From Phycisphaerales bacterium (GTDB lineage Bacteria > Planctomycetota > Phycisphaerae > UBA1845 > UTPLA1): a stretch of 64,000 bases of DNA. Every line of letters begins with the position of its first letter. Within the stretch, counting starts at the first letter, position 1. The DNA lies in contig JAKSDK010000801.1 in NCBI GenBank assembly GCA_022360095.1, positions 143,070-207,069 on the forward strand, given 5' to 3'. Shown piece after piece: positions 28,101-36,230 of this stretch. The notes beneath the pieces are model-generated. The model saw nothing but the letters and a program-made list of their open reading frames with translations, was not told the DNA's origin and searched no databases. Both the position numbers and the translations under genes were made by a program.

Positions 28101-30027
28101 AGAGCCATTCCCGCTTTCTTTCGTCATACAGGATGGCTTTAAGATGATCCGCTTCCAGCTGTGATTGGGAAATGACATATTTCACGTTGTAATAGTGAAC
28201 AAACGGCGAAAGCGGATCCGCAAAGGCGTAACGAGCCGTGTTAAACATTTGGCCGAAGTGTTTGGCGTCCCCCCGATTCGCATGCCATGTCACTTCGGCA
28301 AATCGCGGCAGTTTACAGAGACTGAAACCACTGGGCGTATGATAGCGCCCCGTGTACATCTCAATCCCCAGCGGAAAACTCCCGCCACGCACCAAAGGCA
28401 CGCGCTCGTTCATTTTTCTGTCGAGCCGTTTCTTAGGAAAAGTGGCAACTCGAAAATGTTCCTTCCGGCTGTCGATGTACTCGCGAATCTGTGTTTTGCG
28501 CGCAAACGTCTCACGAAACGGAAGATAATCAACGCCATGGTCGAGTTGAAAGCAAATCGCGTTTGCCGTCACGATTGCCACGACCAACAAACTCCGCGTG
28601 ACCATCAGCCTCACGAGCAGCAAAAGAGGAATCGCGATGAAAGCAGCCGCGCCTGCATACATGCTAAGCCGCGCCAAAGGCTCTTCAGGCGACTCGATCA
28701 GGAACAGGCGCTCCCAGGCGCGTGACTTCTTAAATGCGTCCAGATCCTCCCATTTTTCATAATATCCATCGACGAGGACGTGGCTCACGGACTGCAGGAG
28801 CAAAACGACCACAACAAGGATGATCCCGCGTACGGCAATCCGGCGCAAATTCTGCCATTTCCGTCTTCCCGCTTCGATCAGAAAACCGACTCCCAGACCT
28901 GAGAGGATCGCGAACGCAAGCATGAACAGACAAGCCACGCGCTCACTCTTGCGAAACAAAGCGAAACCGGGCAAGTAGTAATACGACGCAACACCCAGAA
29001 TCGAATCACGACCCGGTGAAACGAGATAGGCAAGCACGGCGAAACCCAGCAGGAAAAGTACCAGGCGATTGATTCTCAAAAGTGATAACGCCACCATGAC
29101 CATTGTGGCCGAACCGACATAAACAATTGTAAATGGTCCGCCGTAACACACCATAGACTTGTAGAGTTTCTCAAACGGCAGTCCGAGATTTCCAAGCTGA
29201 CTGAGATAGAAGACCGATTCGCCGAATACCCGTCGAGGTGTCGGAGCGCCTAACGAGGTGCTGGCCAGCCGCGGCAACCAATCCGCTGCACTTAACAACA
29301 AGCCGACAAGCACGGCGCACACCAACATCGCCAGCCCGCGAAACTTTTCCCTCGACCGTGAGAAGATGCAAAACAACGCCCACGGCACAAGCCAGAGTCC
29401 GCCGAGATAAACGAGCTGATAATGTGATGAGCAGACAAAACACGCGAGTGCGAGTCCGGTCCATAACGACCAGCCTACTCGGGGCCTTTCACACACGCGC
29501 AGCACGCAATAGCTGATGACCGGCAAGTAACTCATGCCCGCGATGTGATCGCTGTAGCCGTTTTCAAGCGCATAGGCAAAAACGCCTGAGCCGACATAAA
29601 CAACGGCTGAAACGAACGCCCCCGCCGGCGGCGCGCCAAGCCTGCCGACGAATGCAAACATGCCGACGGCAGCCATCATGATCATAAACACGTTGTGGAG
29701 GGCGATGAAGGTCTGGTGATCAACCAGATAGGCCAGGAACATCCCCGGCGAAAATGGATGATGATGTTCCGCCTGCCATGGCATGCCGGCAGCGACATAA
29801 GGATTCCATGACGGCACTTCGAATCGAAGCAAACGTTCAAAGCCGTGAACGTAGTAAGCAAAATGTTGCTGTAAATCGTCCCCGCGAACACGGGGGCTAT
29901 AGAACGCGAGGTAACAACCGCCAAGAAGGACTGTCAGAAATAGAAACTTCTGAAAAGCGGGGCCGGACATGAATTCGTAGGCGGAATAACGCAGGCCCTG
30001 TGGTCGAAAGGTGATTCGTGAATCCAT
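25084..30027 (-). CDS. Double YfhO-like membrane glycosyltransferase (two units fused)
   Basis: 1647 aa, about twice the usual YfhO length. The first unit is encoded from 30027 to roughly 27490 and the second from there to 25084. Each has an N-terminal loop with an acidic D/N-D-x-x-x-H pattern and a N-H-P-F-S-P or H-H-P-F-S-P block, about ten helices, and a beta-rich C-terminal domain ending in a W-x-A-x-x-D-G-x/R-x-P motif and a last helix. YfhO-type proteins are GT-C-like and glycosylate lipoteichoic acid or other lipid-linked substrates in Bacillus. Both halves look intact, so this is a fusion of two complete units and not a degenerate copy. Confidence 0.9.
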   Translation of the reverse strand: MDSRITFRPQGLRYSAYEFMSGPAFQKFLFLTVLLGGCYLAFYSPRVRGDDLQQHFAYYVHGFERLLRFEVPSWNPYVAAGMPWQAEHHHPFSPGMFLAYLVDHQTFIALHNVFMIMMAAVGMFAFVGRLGAPPAGAFVSAVVYVGSGVFAYALENGYSDHIAGMSYLPVISYCVLRVCERPRVGWSLWTGLALACFVCSSHYQLVYLGGLWLVPWALFCIFSRSREKFRGLAMLVCAVLVGLLLSAADWLPRLASTSLGAPTPRRVFGESVFYLSQLGNLGLPFEKLYKSMVCYGGPFTIVYVGSATMVMVALSLLRINRLVLFLLGFAVLAYLVSPGRDSILGVASYYYLPGFALFRKSERVACLFMLAFAILSGLGVGFLIEAGRRKWQNLRRIAVRGIILVVVVLLLQSVSHVLVDGYYEKWEDLDAFKKSRAWERLFLIESPEEPLARLSMYAGAAAFIAIPLLLLVRLMVTRSLLVVAIVTANAICFQLDHGVDYLPFRETFARKTQIREYIDSRKEHFRVATFPKKRLDRKMNERVPLVRGGSFPLGIEMYTGRYHTPSGFSLCKLPRFAEVTWHANRGDAKHFGQMFNTARYAFADPLSPFVHYYNVKYVISQSQLEADHLKAILYDERKREWLYENTDALPRAWLTTDYEVVSDRGKMLDRMGSEKLDPRKTVLLEQAPDLSPWDLPDDSVPKKEVSPEEAGEQSGMPSDFVGPSVKFLDYGEDRLRIAIKSPHRGFLVLSENYCDGWQATLDREPVQIYPAFVSLRAIPVPAGESIVAMSYRAPLLGLAVWTSAVSLIVVAVVGVYLFFARRAWRPTVAALRETLFTEDMSTGPLSNEACTLGLVAPSGKYGFVDYLFIVVLLGAGLIAHDWLYRSYPALNDFYYHMSVYKFTFDTILAGHVPHWNSFASCGIPNLAVPINHPFSPTLLICYVLDRDNYIHLHSMLWLAVACVSTYVLGRRFSRNRFGGLMAGCIYLLSGPMQFYTEGGNSHDFFVGICMLPLLLVVLERLFEKPSAVGIALGSLFVALMLTTAHLQASYYNLCVLAFWTVARMIGARPWRKEGFVEAARSGVMALFVLLLGIGISAMDWAPKYLYGDHAVPLIRSGGALGRYVRYMSLHPSVLNLLNELFVGVNRDWTVFYLGPIPLILAAAAFGAKSISWRLVFCLTLGVIVLLCLPGVYSPLFAWFYETVPGFSLFRKPTKMMYVVVLAFGLTGAMAMNPVLSFGREMFRRGRFVAALLVLCCLVLVAIPVGALGTAERARGVECPPLFELAGRIEPDMLLAATSIVAALVTTLLILFRRIRNPIRVAVLFAAVIVPAALVDSSAPKTVQSVRPSEAFAPASSVAQIIAGSQEDGRVAIAGFRANRPNWRYAPKAVPRGAENFFPYRSINDFSNYKTANFARMINVANGYKPEFRWGRHSSPAPIKLHDFKTALPDYLGIRYVVTNAEDVKEIAPGYEMVDDLPDGTKLLKNLNALPRFYLVSDPAVEPDLSVGLSELSKARSPGAARTFVTGSERAGTFEERPIVSDALEIRYERSGHIKLGVNSPEGGLVVIQEAYLPGWRAEVDGESVSIEMTNGLWCGIRIPAGSHEIDLKFVTEKFGWMTAASVAGLAVCLVLSIFSLRRRRKESVAIA

Positions 30028-30035
30028 CGATCAAC

Positions 30036-30063
30036 ACTATAACTTTGCGCGATCGCTCTTCAA
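30036..30063 (-). promoter_or_regulatory. Possible promoter of the double-YfhO gene
   Basis: On the minus strand TTGAAG (30058-30063) and TATAGT (30036-30041) are 16 bp apart. Only 8 nt separate the -10 box from the ATG at 30027, which would give a leaderless or nearly leaderless mRNA. Confidence 0.28.
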
Positions 30064-30155
30064 CTCAGTCTTACGCGCCGTTTCAATAAACACCACCAGC
30101 ATCCTGAACTCCTAATGAAGGGGCGAGGAAGCTGCAAGACGTGGATTGCCCGGCA

Positions 30156-31064
30156 TCATCTTTGTCGGGGCTCCGAATTCGACTTGGATTGAGTGTGTAT
30201 GGCGGCGAAGGTCTGCTCAGCATGAGAAGGGTTGGAAACACCGACCACGACCGAATCCATTTTGGCCAAACCAAACAGGTATTTGTACGCCTCATCGGGC
30301 TTCAGATACCCCGACGCGAGCGTGCCCATTGCCATGATCTGCAAATCCTCTTCAACCAGACAGCGTTCGCAGGCTTCCTGCGAAGGGTTCATGTTGAAAC
30401 CGACCTGATTGAAGTGACTGAGAATTAACGGCCGTTCGATACCATAATCCTTGAGCCTGCGGACCATCAACGGCAGGTTCTTCGTCGCGAAGGCTGGTTC
30501 GGCCTCGTACTTATCACGAATCTCCTCGACGTAAAACTCAAATATGCTCCGCATGTCCAGCGAAAGGGCCAGGTCGCTGAGCACGTCGTGCAAAAACACG
30601 GCCCGCATCCGAAGCCCGCGAAAAGGCATCAACTCCATTTGAATAAGCGTCTTCAGTATTTGGAACACATCCTTGCGAAGCATGGCCATTCCGCCACGGG
30701 CGAACAACCCCAGCGTCTGCCCGATTCCGGCGCCCTTGACTTGATCCATGATCACGTTGACCACGCCTTTTTCGTTGGACTGGCGCACATACTTGGCAAT
30801 GTACGGCAAGAGCGGATAAAGATTGAGCTGATCGAGCATCCGGCCGTCGGCGCGGACGGCTTCAGCCACCATCGCCGCCCGAGGATGGGTCGACATCATC
30901 ATGCCGCGCACGCCGCGTTCCATGGAGAACCGGATCATATCCAGTATGGGACCGGCTTGCTCAAACTTCGCCGCGGTACGCTCGCCCTGCTCCTGCGAAA
31001 GATGATTCACACCAAAGAATGAGTTGTGACCTAGAACAATATTGTCGATGTTCTCAAGTGCCAT
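30156..31064 (-). CDS. TIM-barrel-like protein of unknown function (aldo/keto reductase-like ending)
   Basis: 302 aa. It starts L-G-H-N-S-F-F-G-V-N-H and has alternating beta strands and helices. The C-terminal G-V-S-N-P-S-H-A-E-Q-T-F segment resembles the NADPH-phosphate loop of aldo/keto reductases (V-G-x-S/N-x-x-x-x-x-x), although the usual N-terminal catalytic Asp-Tyr-Lys-His set is not obvious. It could act on a sugar. GAGGT at 8 nt supports the start. It starts 6 bp after the stop of the Gfo/Idh/MocA gene and is probably co-transcribed with it. Confidence 0.75.
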   Translation of the reverse strand: MALENIDNIVLGHNSFFGVNHLSQEQGERTAAKFEQAGPILDMIRFSMERGVRGMMMSTHPRAAMVAEAVRADGRMLDQLNLYPLLPYIAKYVRQSNEKGVVNVIMDQVKGAGIGQTLGLFARGGMAMLRKDVFQILKTLIQMELMPFRGLRMRAVFLHDVLSDLALSLDMRSIFEFYVEEIRDKYEAEPAFATKNLPLMVRRLKDYGIERPLILSHFNQVGFNMNPSQEACERCLVEEDLQIMAMGTLASGYLKPDEAYKYLFGLAKMDSVVVGVSNPSHAEQTFAAIHTQSKSNSEPRQR

Positions 31065-31070
31065 CCACCA

Positions 31071-32117
31071 CTACCTCGATATCACGACCTCGCGGCCACC
31101 CGAATCGGAGGATTCATAAATGGCATCGATGGCCTGCTCCACGTGATAAGCGCTTGTCACGTTGCATTCCGAAGGCTGTTTCGCGGCGACTGATTTCAAA
31201 AAATCAGCATCGTGCAACGTATATTGCGGTCCGCCGACGTCCACCTCGACCGGTCGATACAACTCCGGCTTTCGCCATCTCGACCAACCGGCGAGGTATT
31301 CACCCCTCGGCTCATCCAAAAACATCTTGACTTCGTCGTCCGTCACGGTAAGGGTTCCGCACTCGCCCTGCACATCAACCGACATGCTCGGAACGCGATA
31401 ATGCCGAATGCTCCAGGACGTATCCATAAAACCGGTCAAGCCCGACTCGAACTTGAAATAGGCATGGGTAAAATCATCGACCGTTCCCGAATAGACCGAT
31501 TTGACGTGTCCGCTCACGCTGGCGATCCGTCCGAAGTACCAGTGCAGCGCGTCGAGAAGATGCGAGTTTTGCGTCCGTAACACGCCGCCGCCGGACTTGG
31601 ACCTGTCATAGCGCCAACCCTTGCCCTTTTTGAACAACTGCGCCACGTACATCGACGCGCGCAGATGTTGGAGCTTCCCCAATGCGCCGGAGGCGACGAT
31701 TTCCTTGCCTTTGCGGAATGTATCGATTTGCCGGCCCATGTAGCCGACCATATTGACGACCGGTTTCTCGCCAAGGGCGTCGACCAGAGGCCTGGCCGAT
31801 TGCGCGCTGATCCCCAACGGCTTTTCGACAAAGAAAGGCAAACCCCGGGCCACACACTCCATCGCCATCGGCACGTGAAGGTGTGTCGGCGAAGCAATGA
31901 ACACCGCATCCAACGATTCGGCGTTCAGCATCTTCTCGTAGTCCTGATACGTCGCCAGGTCGGGCTTGTTTTCCTTGAAGCCATTGAGCAAGACGTCAGA
32001 CGTGTCCGCTGCCGCGACCAGTTCAGCCGACGCCAGACCGTTCGCTATGCCCGCGTGGAGCAGTCCCAACTTCCCGAAACCGATCACGCCCACTCGCAAC
32101 GGCGTCTGTGGATTCAT
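31071..32117 (-). CDS. Gfo/Idh/MocA family NAD(P)-dependent sugar oxidoreductase
   Basis: 348 aa from the ATG at 32117, which has GGAGG about 11 nt upstream; a GTG at 32138 is less likely. N-terminal Rossmann motif V-G-V-I-G-F-G-K-L-G, then the E-K-P-L-G catalytic Lys-Pro segment near 95 and the C-terminal GFO_IDH_MocA_C region. Enzymes of this family oxidise sugars or reduce keto sugars, often on nucleotide-linked intermediates. The first 95 bases overlap the preceding GT2 gene's extended tail in another frame. Confidence 0.94.
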   Translation of the reverse strand: MNPQTPLRVGVIGFGKLGLLHAGIANGLASAELVAAADTSDVLLNGFKENKPDLATYQDYEKMLNAESLDAVFIASPTHLHVPMAMECVARGLPFFVEKPLGISAQSARPLVDALGEKPVVNMVGYMGRQIDTFRKGKEIVASGALGKLQHLRASMYVAQLFKKGKGWRYDRSKSGGGVLRTQNSHLLDALHWYFGRIASVSGHVKSVYSGTVDDFTHAYFKFESGLTGFMDTSWSIRHYRVPSMSVDVQGECGTLTVTDDEVKMFLDEPRGEYLAGWSRWRKPELYRPVEVDVGGPQYTLHDADFLKSVAAKQPSECNVTSAYHVEQAIDAIYESSDSGGREVVISR

Positions 32118-33093
32118 TTGAGTCTCGTCCCTCCGCACCGGCGCCTCCGCGTTCGCTTCCCGCGGTTCGAATGTTCGCCCGGTCCACCTGATACTTGACC
32201 TGCTTCAACAATTGCAGGACCAATCCGAAGAAAAAGCACTGGAAGCCCAGGGAGATCAGCAACGCGATAAAGACAAACGCCGGCAACCGGTTAAATGTTT
32301 CTTTGATGTTAAAACCGGCCTGCGCGAGGACCACGAAAAAATAGAGCATTGCAAAAAACGCCAGCACAATTCCGGCGGAATACAAAAGCCGAATATGCTG
32401 ACCCGACCGCATCATCAGAATCGGCAACGTATAGAACACGTATTTCGGAATGCTGCCGACGACACGCGACTTGCCTGCCCGCCGCTTCCGCCAGACACTG
32501 GGCAACTCGACAATACGAAAACCTTTTTCCGCCGCGTCGATGATCGTCTCCTGCACGTAGGTGTGCGTGCCGAGCATCTCCAACTCCGCCGCGACCTCGG
32601 GACGCATCGCCCGAATGCCCCCGTGTGAGTCCGTAATCTCCAGGTTCGTGAATCCGCGCAGGATTCGCGACAGCACGATCGTGCCGAAGCGATTGATGAA
32701 CTTGTAGTGATAGTCAATCAGATCCGGGCGTTTGAAACGAGAGCCCAGCACCATGTCGGCCTCGTCGTCAATCAACGGCTGTAGAAACCTGGGGATCTCC
32801 TCGGCGTCGGCCTGACCGTCTCCGTCGAGTGACATGATGAAGTCCGGCCCGTATTTCACCGCGGCCTTCAGCCCGGCATACATGGCCGAACCGAGCCCCT
32901 GTCCTCCACCGATAAGCACCTCGGCACCCTCTTCTTCGGCCAGGCGACGGGTCTCATCGGTCGAATCGTCCACCACCAAAATGACAGGCGGAGCATACAG
33001 CTCGGGATCGAAGGCCCGGCGTATTTCCTGAATGACATCTCGAATGACCGGCCCTTCATTTTTCGTGGGGACGACCACGCAAACCTTCCACAT
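32023..33093 (-). CDS. DPM1-like family 2 glycosyltransferase with C-terminal transmembrane helices
   Basis: 356 aa. The GT-A domain has V-V-V-P-T-K-N-E-G-P, V-V-D-D-S-T-D-E-T and M-S-L-D-G-D-G-Q-A-D-A-E (metal site), then D-S-H-G-G-I-R-A-M. Two helices near the C-terminus (about residues 230-305) place it on the membrane, as in polyprenyl-phosphate sugar synthases of the GtrB type. A 50-residue, low-complexity Arg/Glu/Gly-rich tail after K-Y-Q-V-D-R lies inside the coding sequence of the downstream oxidoreductase. GAGGAG 6 nt before the ATG supports the start. Confidence 0.9.
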   Translation of the reverse strand: MWKVCVVVPTKNEGPVIRDVIQEIRRAFDPELYAPPVILVVDDSTDETRRLAEEEGAEVLIGGGQGLGSAMYAGLKAAVKYGPDFIMSLDGDGQADAEEIPRFLQPLIDDEADMVLGSRFKRPDLIDYHYKFINRFGTIVLSRILRGFTNLEITDSHGGIRAMRPEVAAELEMLGTHTYVQETIIDAAEKGFRIVELPSVWRKRRAGKSRVVGSIPKYVFYTLPILMMRSGQHIRLLYSAGIVLAFFAMLYFFVVLAQAGFNIKETFNRLPAFVFIALLISLGFQCFFFGLVLQLLKQVKYQVDRANIRTAGSERGGAGAEGRDSNESTDAVASGRDRFREVGTAPRGHSERSGVG

Positions 33094-33241
33094 AGCGACT
33101 CCTCGATGCGCGAACTGCGGCTAACCATCGCGCGAGGATATGTTTAACCGCGTTTTTGACTCTAGCCCCCGCCTGTGGAGCTGTCAAGATTGGACCACCC
33201 CGGAATCACCCCGAATCGCCGCAATCGCGGGAAGATGTGAA

Positions 33242-34582
33242 TCACCAATAGAGACCGACATAACGCGCCGGTATTTGCTCGGCATTGGGCAATCGGACCA
33301 GGTCGAACACAATCTGATCCGGGCGCGTTTGTAAAACGGCTCGTTGAAACAGCTCGGTGTTGTGAGACACGACAATCGCCTGCGACGCCCGAATCACAGG
33401 CTCCGGCGATTCCTTGAGCAGATTACCCAAATGCGGGATCTCGCTCATGATGTATCGCAGATTGCTGCCGACCAGGGCCGAAATCACCAGGTTGGGATCG
33501 TGGATGCGGACCTCGGCGCCCTTGCCCAGGAGCGCCTCGGCGACGGAGACAATCGGACTCTCTCGCAGGTCGTCGGTGCCGGGTTTGAAGCTCAAGCCCA
33601 AGAAGCCGACGCCGTCATGACGATACGGCTTGAGTTCTTCGACAAGCGTCTCGATCTGCAGCTTGTTACTTGGCAGCAGACCGGAAAGAAACGGGAATTC
33701 CAAGTCCAGATTTCGCCCGCGGTACAACAACGCCCGGAGATCCTTCGGCAAGCAGGAACCGCCGAATGCGAAGCCGGGCCGAAGGTAAGCCGGGGAGATA
33801 TTAAGCTTCCGATCCTCACAAAAAATCTGCATGACTTCATGGCTGTCGATGCCCAACTTCTTGCAGAACCGACCGATCTCATTGCCGAATGTGATCTTGA
33901 CTGCGTGAAACGCGTTGTCCGCATACTTGACGACCGACGCAACGCCGATGTCCGTCACGAACAACGGGGCATCAATCTTCTCGTACAAACGTGAAACGAA
34001 TTGCCCGGACTTCTCATCATTCGCGCCAATGACCGTTTTGGGGGGATGAAAGAAATCCTGAATGGCCGTGCCCTCTCGCAAAAACTCCGGATTCTGCACC
34101 ACGCCGAAATCGACGCCGACGCGCTTGCCCGAGGCGTTTTCCAGGATCGGAATCAAACGCTCCTCCACTGTTCCGGGCAAGACGGTGCTCCGGATGACAA
34201 CGACGTGATAGCCTTCGTTCTTCGACAACTTCTGCCCCAAGGCCTCGCCAATCTGCCCACACACACGCTCAACATAGTCCATGTTCAGGCTGCCGTTGGC
34301 GGCGCTCGGCGTCCCTACGCACACCAACGAGATATCACTCCCAAGCACGGCGGCGAGTGCGTCCGTCGTCGCCTGGATCCGACCCGCACGGTGCTGCTCC
34401 GCCACGAGCTCGGTCAGCCCGTGCTCGAGAACCGGAGCGTCCCCCCGGTTCAAACGCTCGCTTTTGTTGGCATCGATATCGACACCGATGATCTCAAAGC
34501 CGAGCTTGGCAAAGCAAGCTGCAGACACAGCCCCGACATAGCCCAAGCCGAGAATACTGATTCGCGTTGGTTCGTCAGCCAT
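33242..34582 (-). CDS. algD: GDP-mannose 6-dehydrogenase-like nucleotide-sugar dehydrogenase
   Basis: 446 aa. NAD site G-L-G-Y-V-G-A at the N-terminus. The C-V-G-T-P-S block, H-V-V-V-I-R-S-T-V-L-P-G-T-V and G-F-A-F-G-G-S-C-L-P-K-D-L-R-A-L (catalytic Cys) match AlgD more closely than UDP-glucose dehydrogenase, which has a shorter alignment here. It would oxidise GDP-mannose to GDP-mannuronate, four electrons, in the cytoplasm. It is the first gene of the minus-strand glycan cluster and would supply uronic acid. AGGTGA 7 nt before the ATG supports the start. Substrate choice needs a profile search. Confidence 0.87.
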   Translation of the reverse strand: MADEPTRISILGLGYVGAVSAACFAKLGFEIIGVDIDANKSERLNRGDAPVLEHGLTELVAEQHRAGRIQATTDALAAVLGSDISLVCVGTPSAANGSLNMDYVERVCGQIGEALGQKLSKNEGYHVVVIRSTVLPGTVEERLIPILENASGKRVGVDFGVVQNPEFLREGTAIQDFFHPPKTVIGANDEKSGQFVSRLYEKIDAPLFVTDIGVASVVKYADNAFHAVKITFGNEIGRFCKKLGIDSHEVMQIFCEDRKLNISPAYLRPGFAFGGSCLPKDLRALLYRGRNLDLEFPFLSGLLPSNKLQIETLVEELKPYRHDGVGFLGLSFKPGTDDLRESPIVSVAEALLGKGAEVRIHDPNLVISALVGSNLRYIMSEIPHLGNLLKESPEPVIRASQAIVVSHNTELFQRAVLQTRPDQIVFDLVRLPNAEQIPARYVGLYW

Positions 34583-35133
34583 GAAAACGTCACCTTTACG
34601 AGGAACGCCGTATTCGACGGCGGGTCATTTCGAAGAGGGAAGTGCCAGATTCGGTTGTGCTATGCCAGTTTAGACGGCAGAACCACCGGAGACAAGCGGG
34701 GATGGCTGACCGCCTATCCCATGAAAAACGGTCCTTTCCACCAAAGTGGATCAGGGATCATGGTGCGGCACACCTCCTCAAATGCCAAAGCCCCGGGCAA
34801 ATATGCCCGGGGCTTTTCTTCGTATTCCGGCGCAGGAACACGGGCATGCACGAGGCATGTCACAACATGCCCCATGCGCAACACGATACCGTATGAATCA
34901 ATCACGGAGCATGGTCGGGCGCCGAAACCATGAATGTCTTAATCGACCCAAGGAATCGACATGGCAACATGAAAACGCTCCTTTCGCGCACTCGCTAAAA
35001 ACCAGATGAGAGCAAGCTGCTGCGTGCCCCGGTTGTAGCATTCATGCTTGTCGAAAGGAGTACACTGAAATGGAGCGGATCTCACACGAACAAGGGATCT
35101 TTTTCGGCCTCCACCGGCCGATGATCCTGAGAC
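34583..35133. other. 551-bp intergenic interval with one strong hairpin
   Basis: It contains the upstream region of the dehydrogenase gene and a GC-rich terminator-like hairpin at 34787-34817, listed separately. A 63-codon minus-strand frame (34714-34905) runs through the hairpin and was not accepted. Confidence 0.6.
34787..34817 (+). terminator. GC-rich hairpin with plus-strand T-run
   Basis: A 13-bp perfect stem (AAAGCCCCGGGCA with TGCCCGGGGCTTT) and a 4-nt loop, followed by TTTTCTT on the plus strand. No plus-strand gene precedes it. It lies upstream of the minus-strand dehydrogenase gene and downstream of the CPBP protease gene. It may act on both strands. Confidence 0.6.
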
Positions 35134-35910
35134 TTACCAGAATTGCCAATCGCCTTCTCTGACAACATAGATGTAGAGCGCTAGATTCGTGATCGCGTGT
35201 GTCAGAATGAGACAAAACAAACTCTTCTTCCAGTAAAACAGCGCGTTGAACAGCATCCAACACAGAATGCTCACGCCCCAGTTGGCCGGATGCTGTGCGA
35301 CCGACAACAGGGACGAGCCGAGGAACGAAAACCAGGTGAACGTACCCAACGGCACGTCTTCCGAACGATTCCAGTTTACAAAGGCTCGCAGAATGAAGCC
35401 TCGCCAAAACAGCTCCTCGACAACCGGCACGACCGTCACGGCACGCGAGATCTTCAAGACGACATGCGACCAAAACGCCGGTGCGGTCGAAAACCGGGAC
35501 GCAACGCTTTCAAACTCGTGCGGCTCAAGCTTGAGAAAAGGCGGCCTCATTCCAACCGAGAGGACGTCGCCGAGGTTCTGGTTTCCGAATTCGATGCCCG
35601 CGAGCCGATGTTGACCAGCCACCCACATCCACGCCGCAAACAAACCCGCAACCAGCGCAATCAGGAAGTGCGGCTTCCCCAACGACGGCCAGTGATGCCG
35701 CAGAAGCCACGTGGCCCATGCCGCGGCAATCACGTGCATCGCGATGCCGAGTTGATTATAAGGCGTATGATCCGGGAGAAAATCCGTGAGCAGCATCAGC
35801 AGCAGATACGCCATGTAGGGGAGAACCAATGGCGCGCGAGGTTCCGCTTTGACGAGGCCCGTCACCCATAACGGTTCCCGGATGGTGTCGCTTTGTGATG
35901 GTTGTTCCAT
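35134..35910 (-). CDS. CPBP/CAAX-type intramembrane glutamic protease
   Basis: 258 aa, with hydrophobic segments throughout. The V-E-E-L-F-W-R-G-F-I-L-R motif (about 160-171) and a later H-A-I-T-N-L-A (His near 235) are the CPBP/Abi catalytic residues. The fold and length resemble the CAAX-protease-related proteins found with PEP-CTERM/exosortase systems, but no exosortase gene is in the window. It probably cleaves or helps modify a membrane-associated peptide. GAGG about 4 nt before the ATG supports the start. It lies between two nearly identical hairpins. Confidence 0.88.
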   Translation of the reverse strand: MEQPSQSDTIREPLWVTGLVKAEPRAPLVLPYMAYLLLMLLTDFLPDHTPYNQLGIAMHVIAAAWATWLLRHHWPSLGKPHFLIALVAGLFAAWMWVAGQHRLAGIEFGNQNLGDVLSVGMRPPFLKLEPHEFESVASRFSTAPAFWSHVVLKISRAVTVVPVVEELFWRGFILRAFVNWNRSEDVPLGTFTWFSFLGSSLLSVAQHPANWGVSILCWMLFNALFYWKKSLFCLILTHAITNLALYIYVVREGDWQFW

Positions 35911-36065
35911 AGGTCCTCGGGAGTTATCTCACCGGAAGACGGGAATTGTGCGAAACAACCGACACAATCGCAAGCCGTCGGAAACGAGCTTCTCTCATTA
36001 CAGGCTTGGGCCATCTCTGTGGCGCGAGGCTTCTCAACGTTTCGGCGTCGAAAAACCGCGTGATC

Positions 36066-36100
36066 AAAGCCCCGGTCAGCCATGCCTGACCGGGGCTTTT
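36066..36100 (+). terminator. GC-rich hairpin with plus-strand T-run
   Basis: A 14-bp perfect stem (AAAGCCCCGGTCAG with CTGACCGGGGCTTT), a 6-nt loop, then one further T on the plus strand. It is the same form as the hairpin at 34787-34817. It sits about 155 bp upstream of the CPBP gene on the opposite strand, and again no plus-strand gene precedes it. Confidence 0.55.
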
Positions 36101-36120
36101 CCGTGGCACGCTCAAGTGCA

Positions 36121-36193
36121 GTAGGGCGGGTTCCACCCGCCGCGAAACGCGAAGTGTGTGCGCCCATATCGCGGCGGACGAAGCCCGCCCTAC
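36121..36193. repeat. REP-like palindromic intergenic repeat
   Basis: 73 bp. GTAGGGCGGG at the left end is the exact inverse of CCCGCCCTAC at the right end. Inside, CCGCCGCGA pairs with TCGCGGCGG. Such G/C-rich repeats with TTCCACCCGCC-like and GGCGGACGAAGCC-like arms are known in many planctomycete genomes. It lies just beyond the 3' end of the small protein gene. Confidence 0.7.
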
Positions 36194-36230
36194 AGCTTTC
36201 TAGAGAGGAGTCTGCTCTATGTCGGCTGGA

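Larger units (their letters stand above)
35911..36230. other. 320-bp intergenic interval with a hairpin and a REP-like palindrome
   Basis: It is the upstream region of the CPBP gene and the downstream region of the small secreted protein gene, and contains the two structures listed separately. I see no gene in it. Confidence 0.6.

Noticed and set aside
34714..34905. Minus-strand 63-codon frame ending M-I-P-D-P-L-W-W-K
   Set aside because: It runs through the perfect hairpin at 34787-34817 and resembles no known protein.
35197..35871. Plus-strand 224-codon frame opposite the CPBP gene
   Set aside because: The minus strand carries the recognisable CPBP motifs. The plus frame has none.
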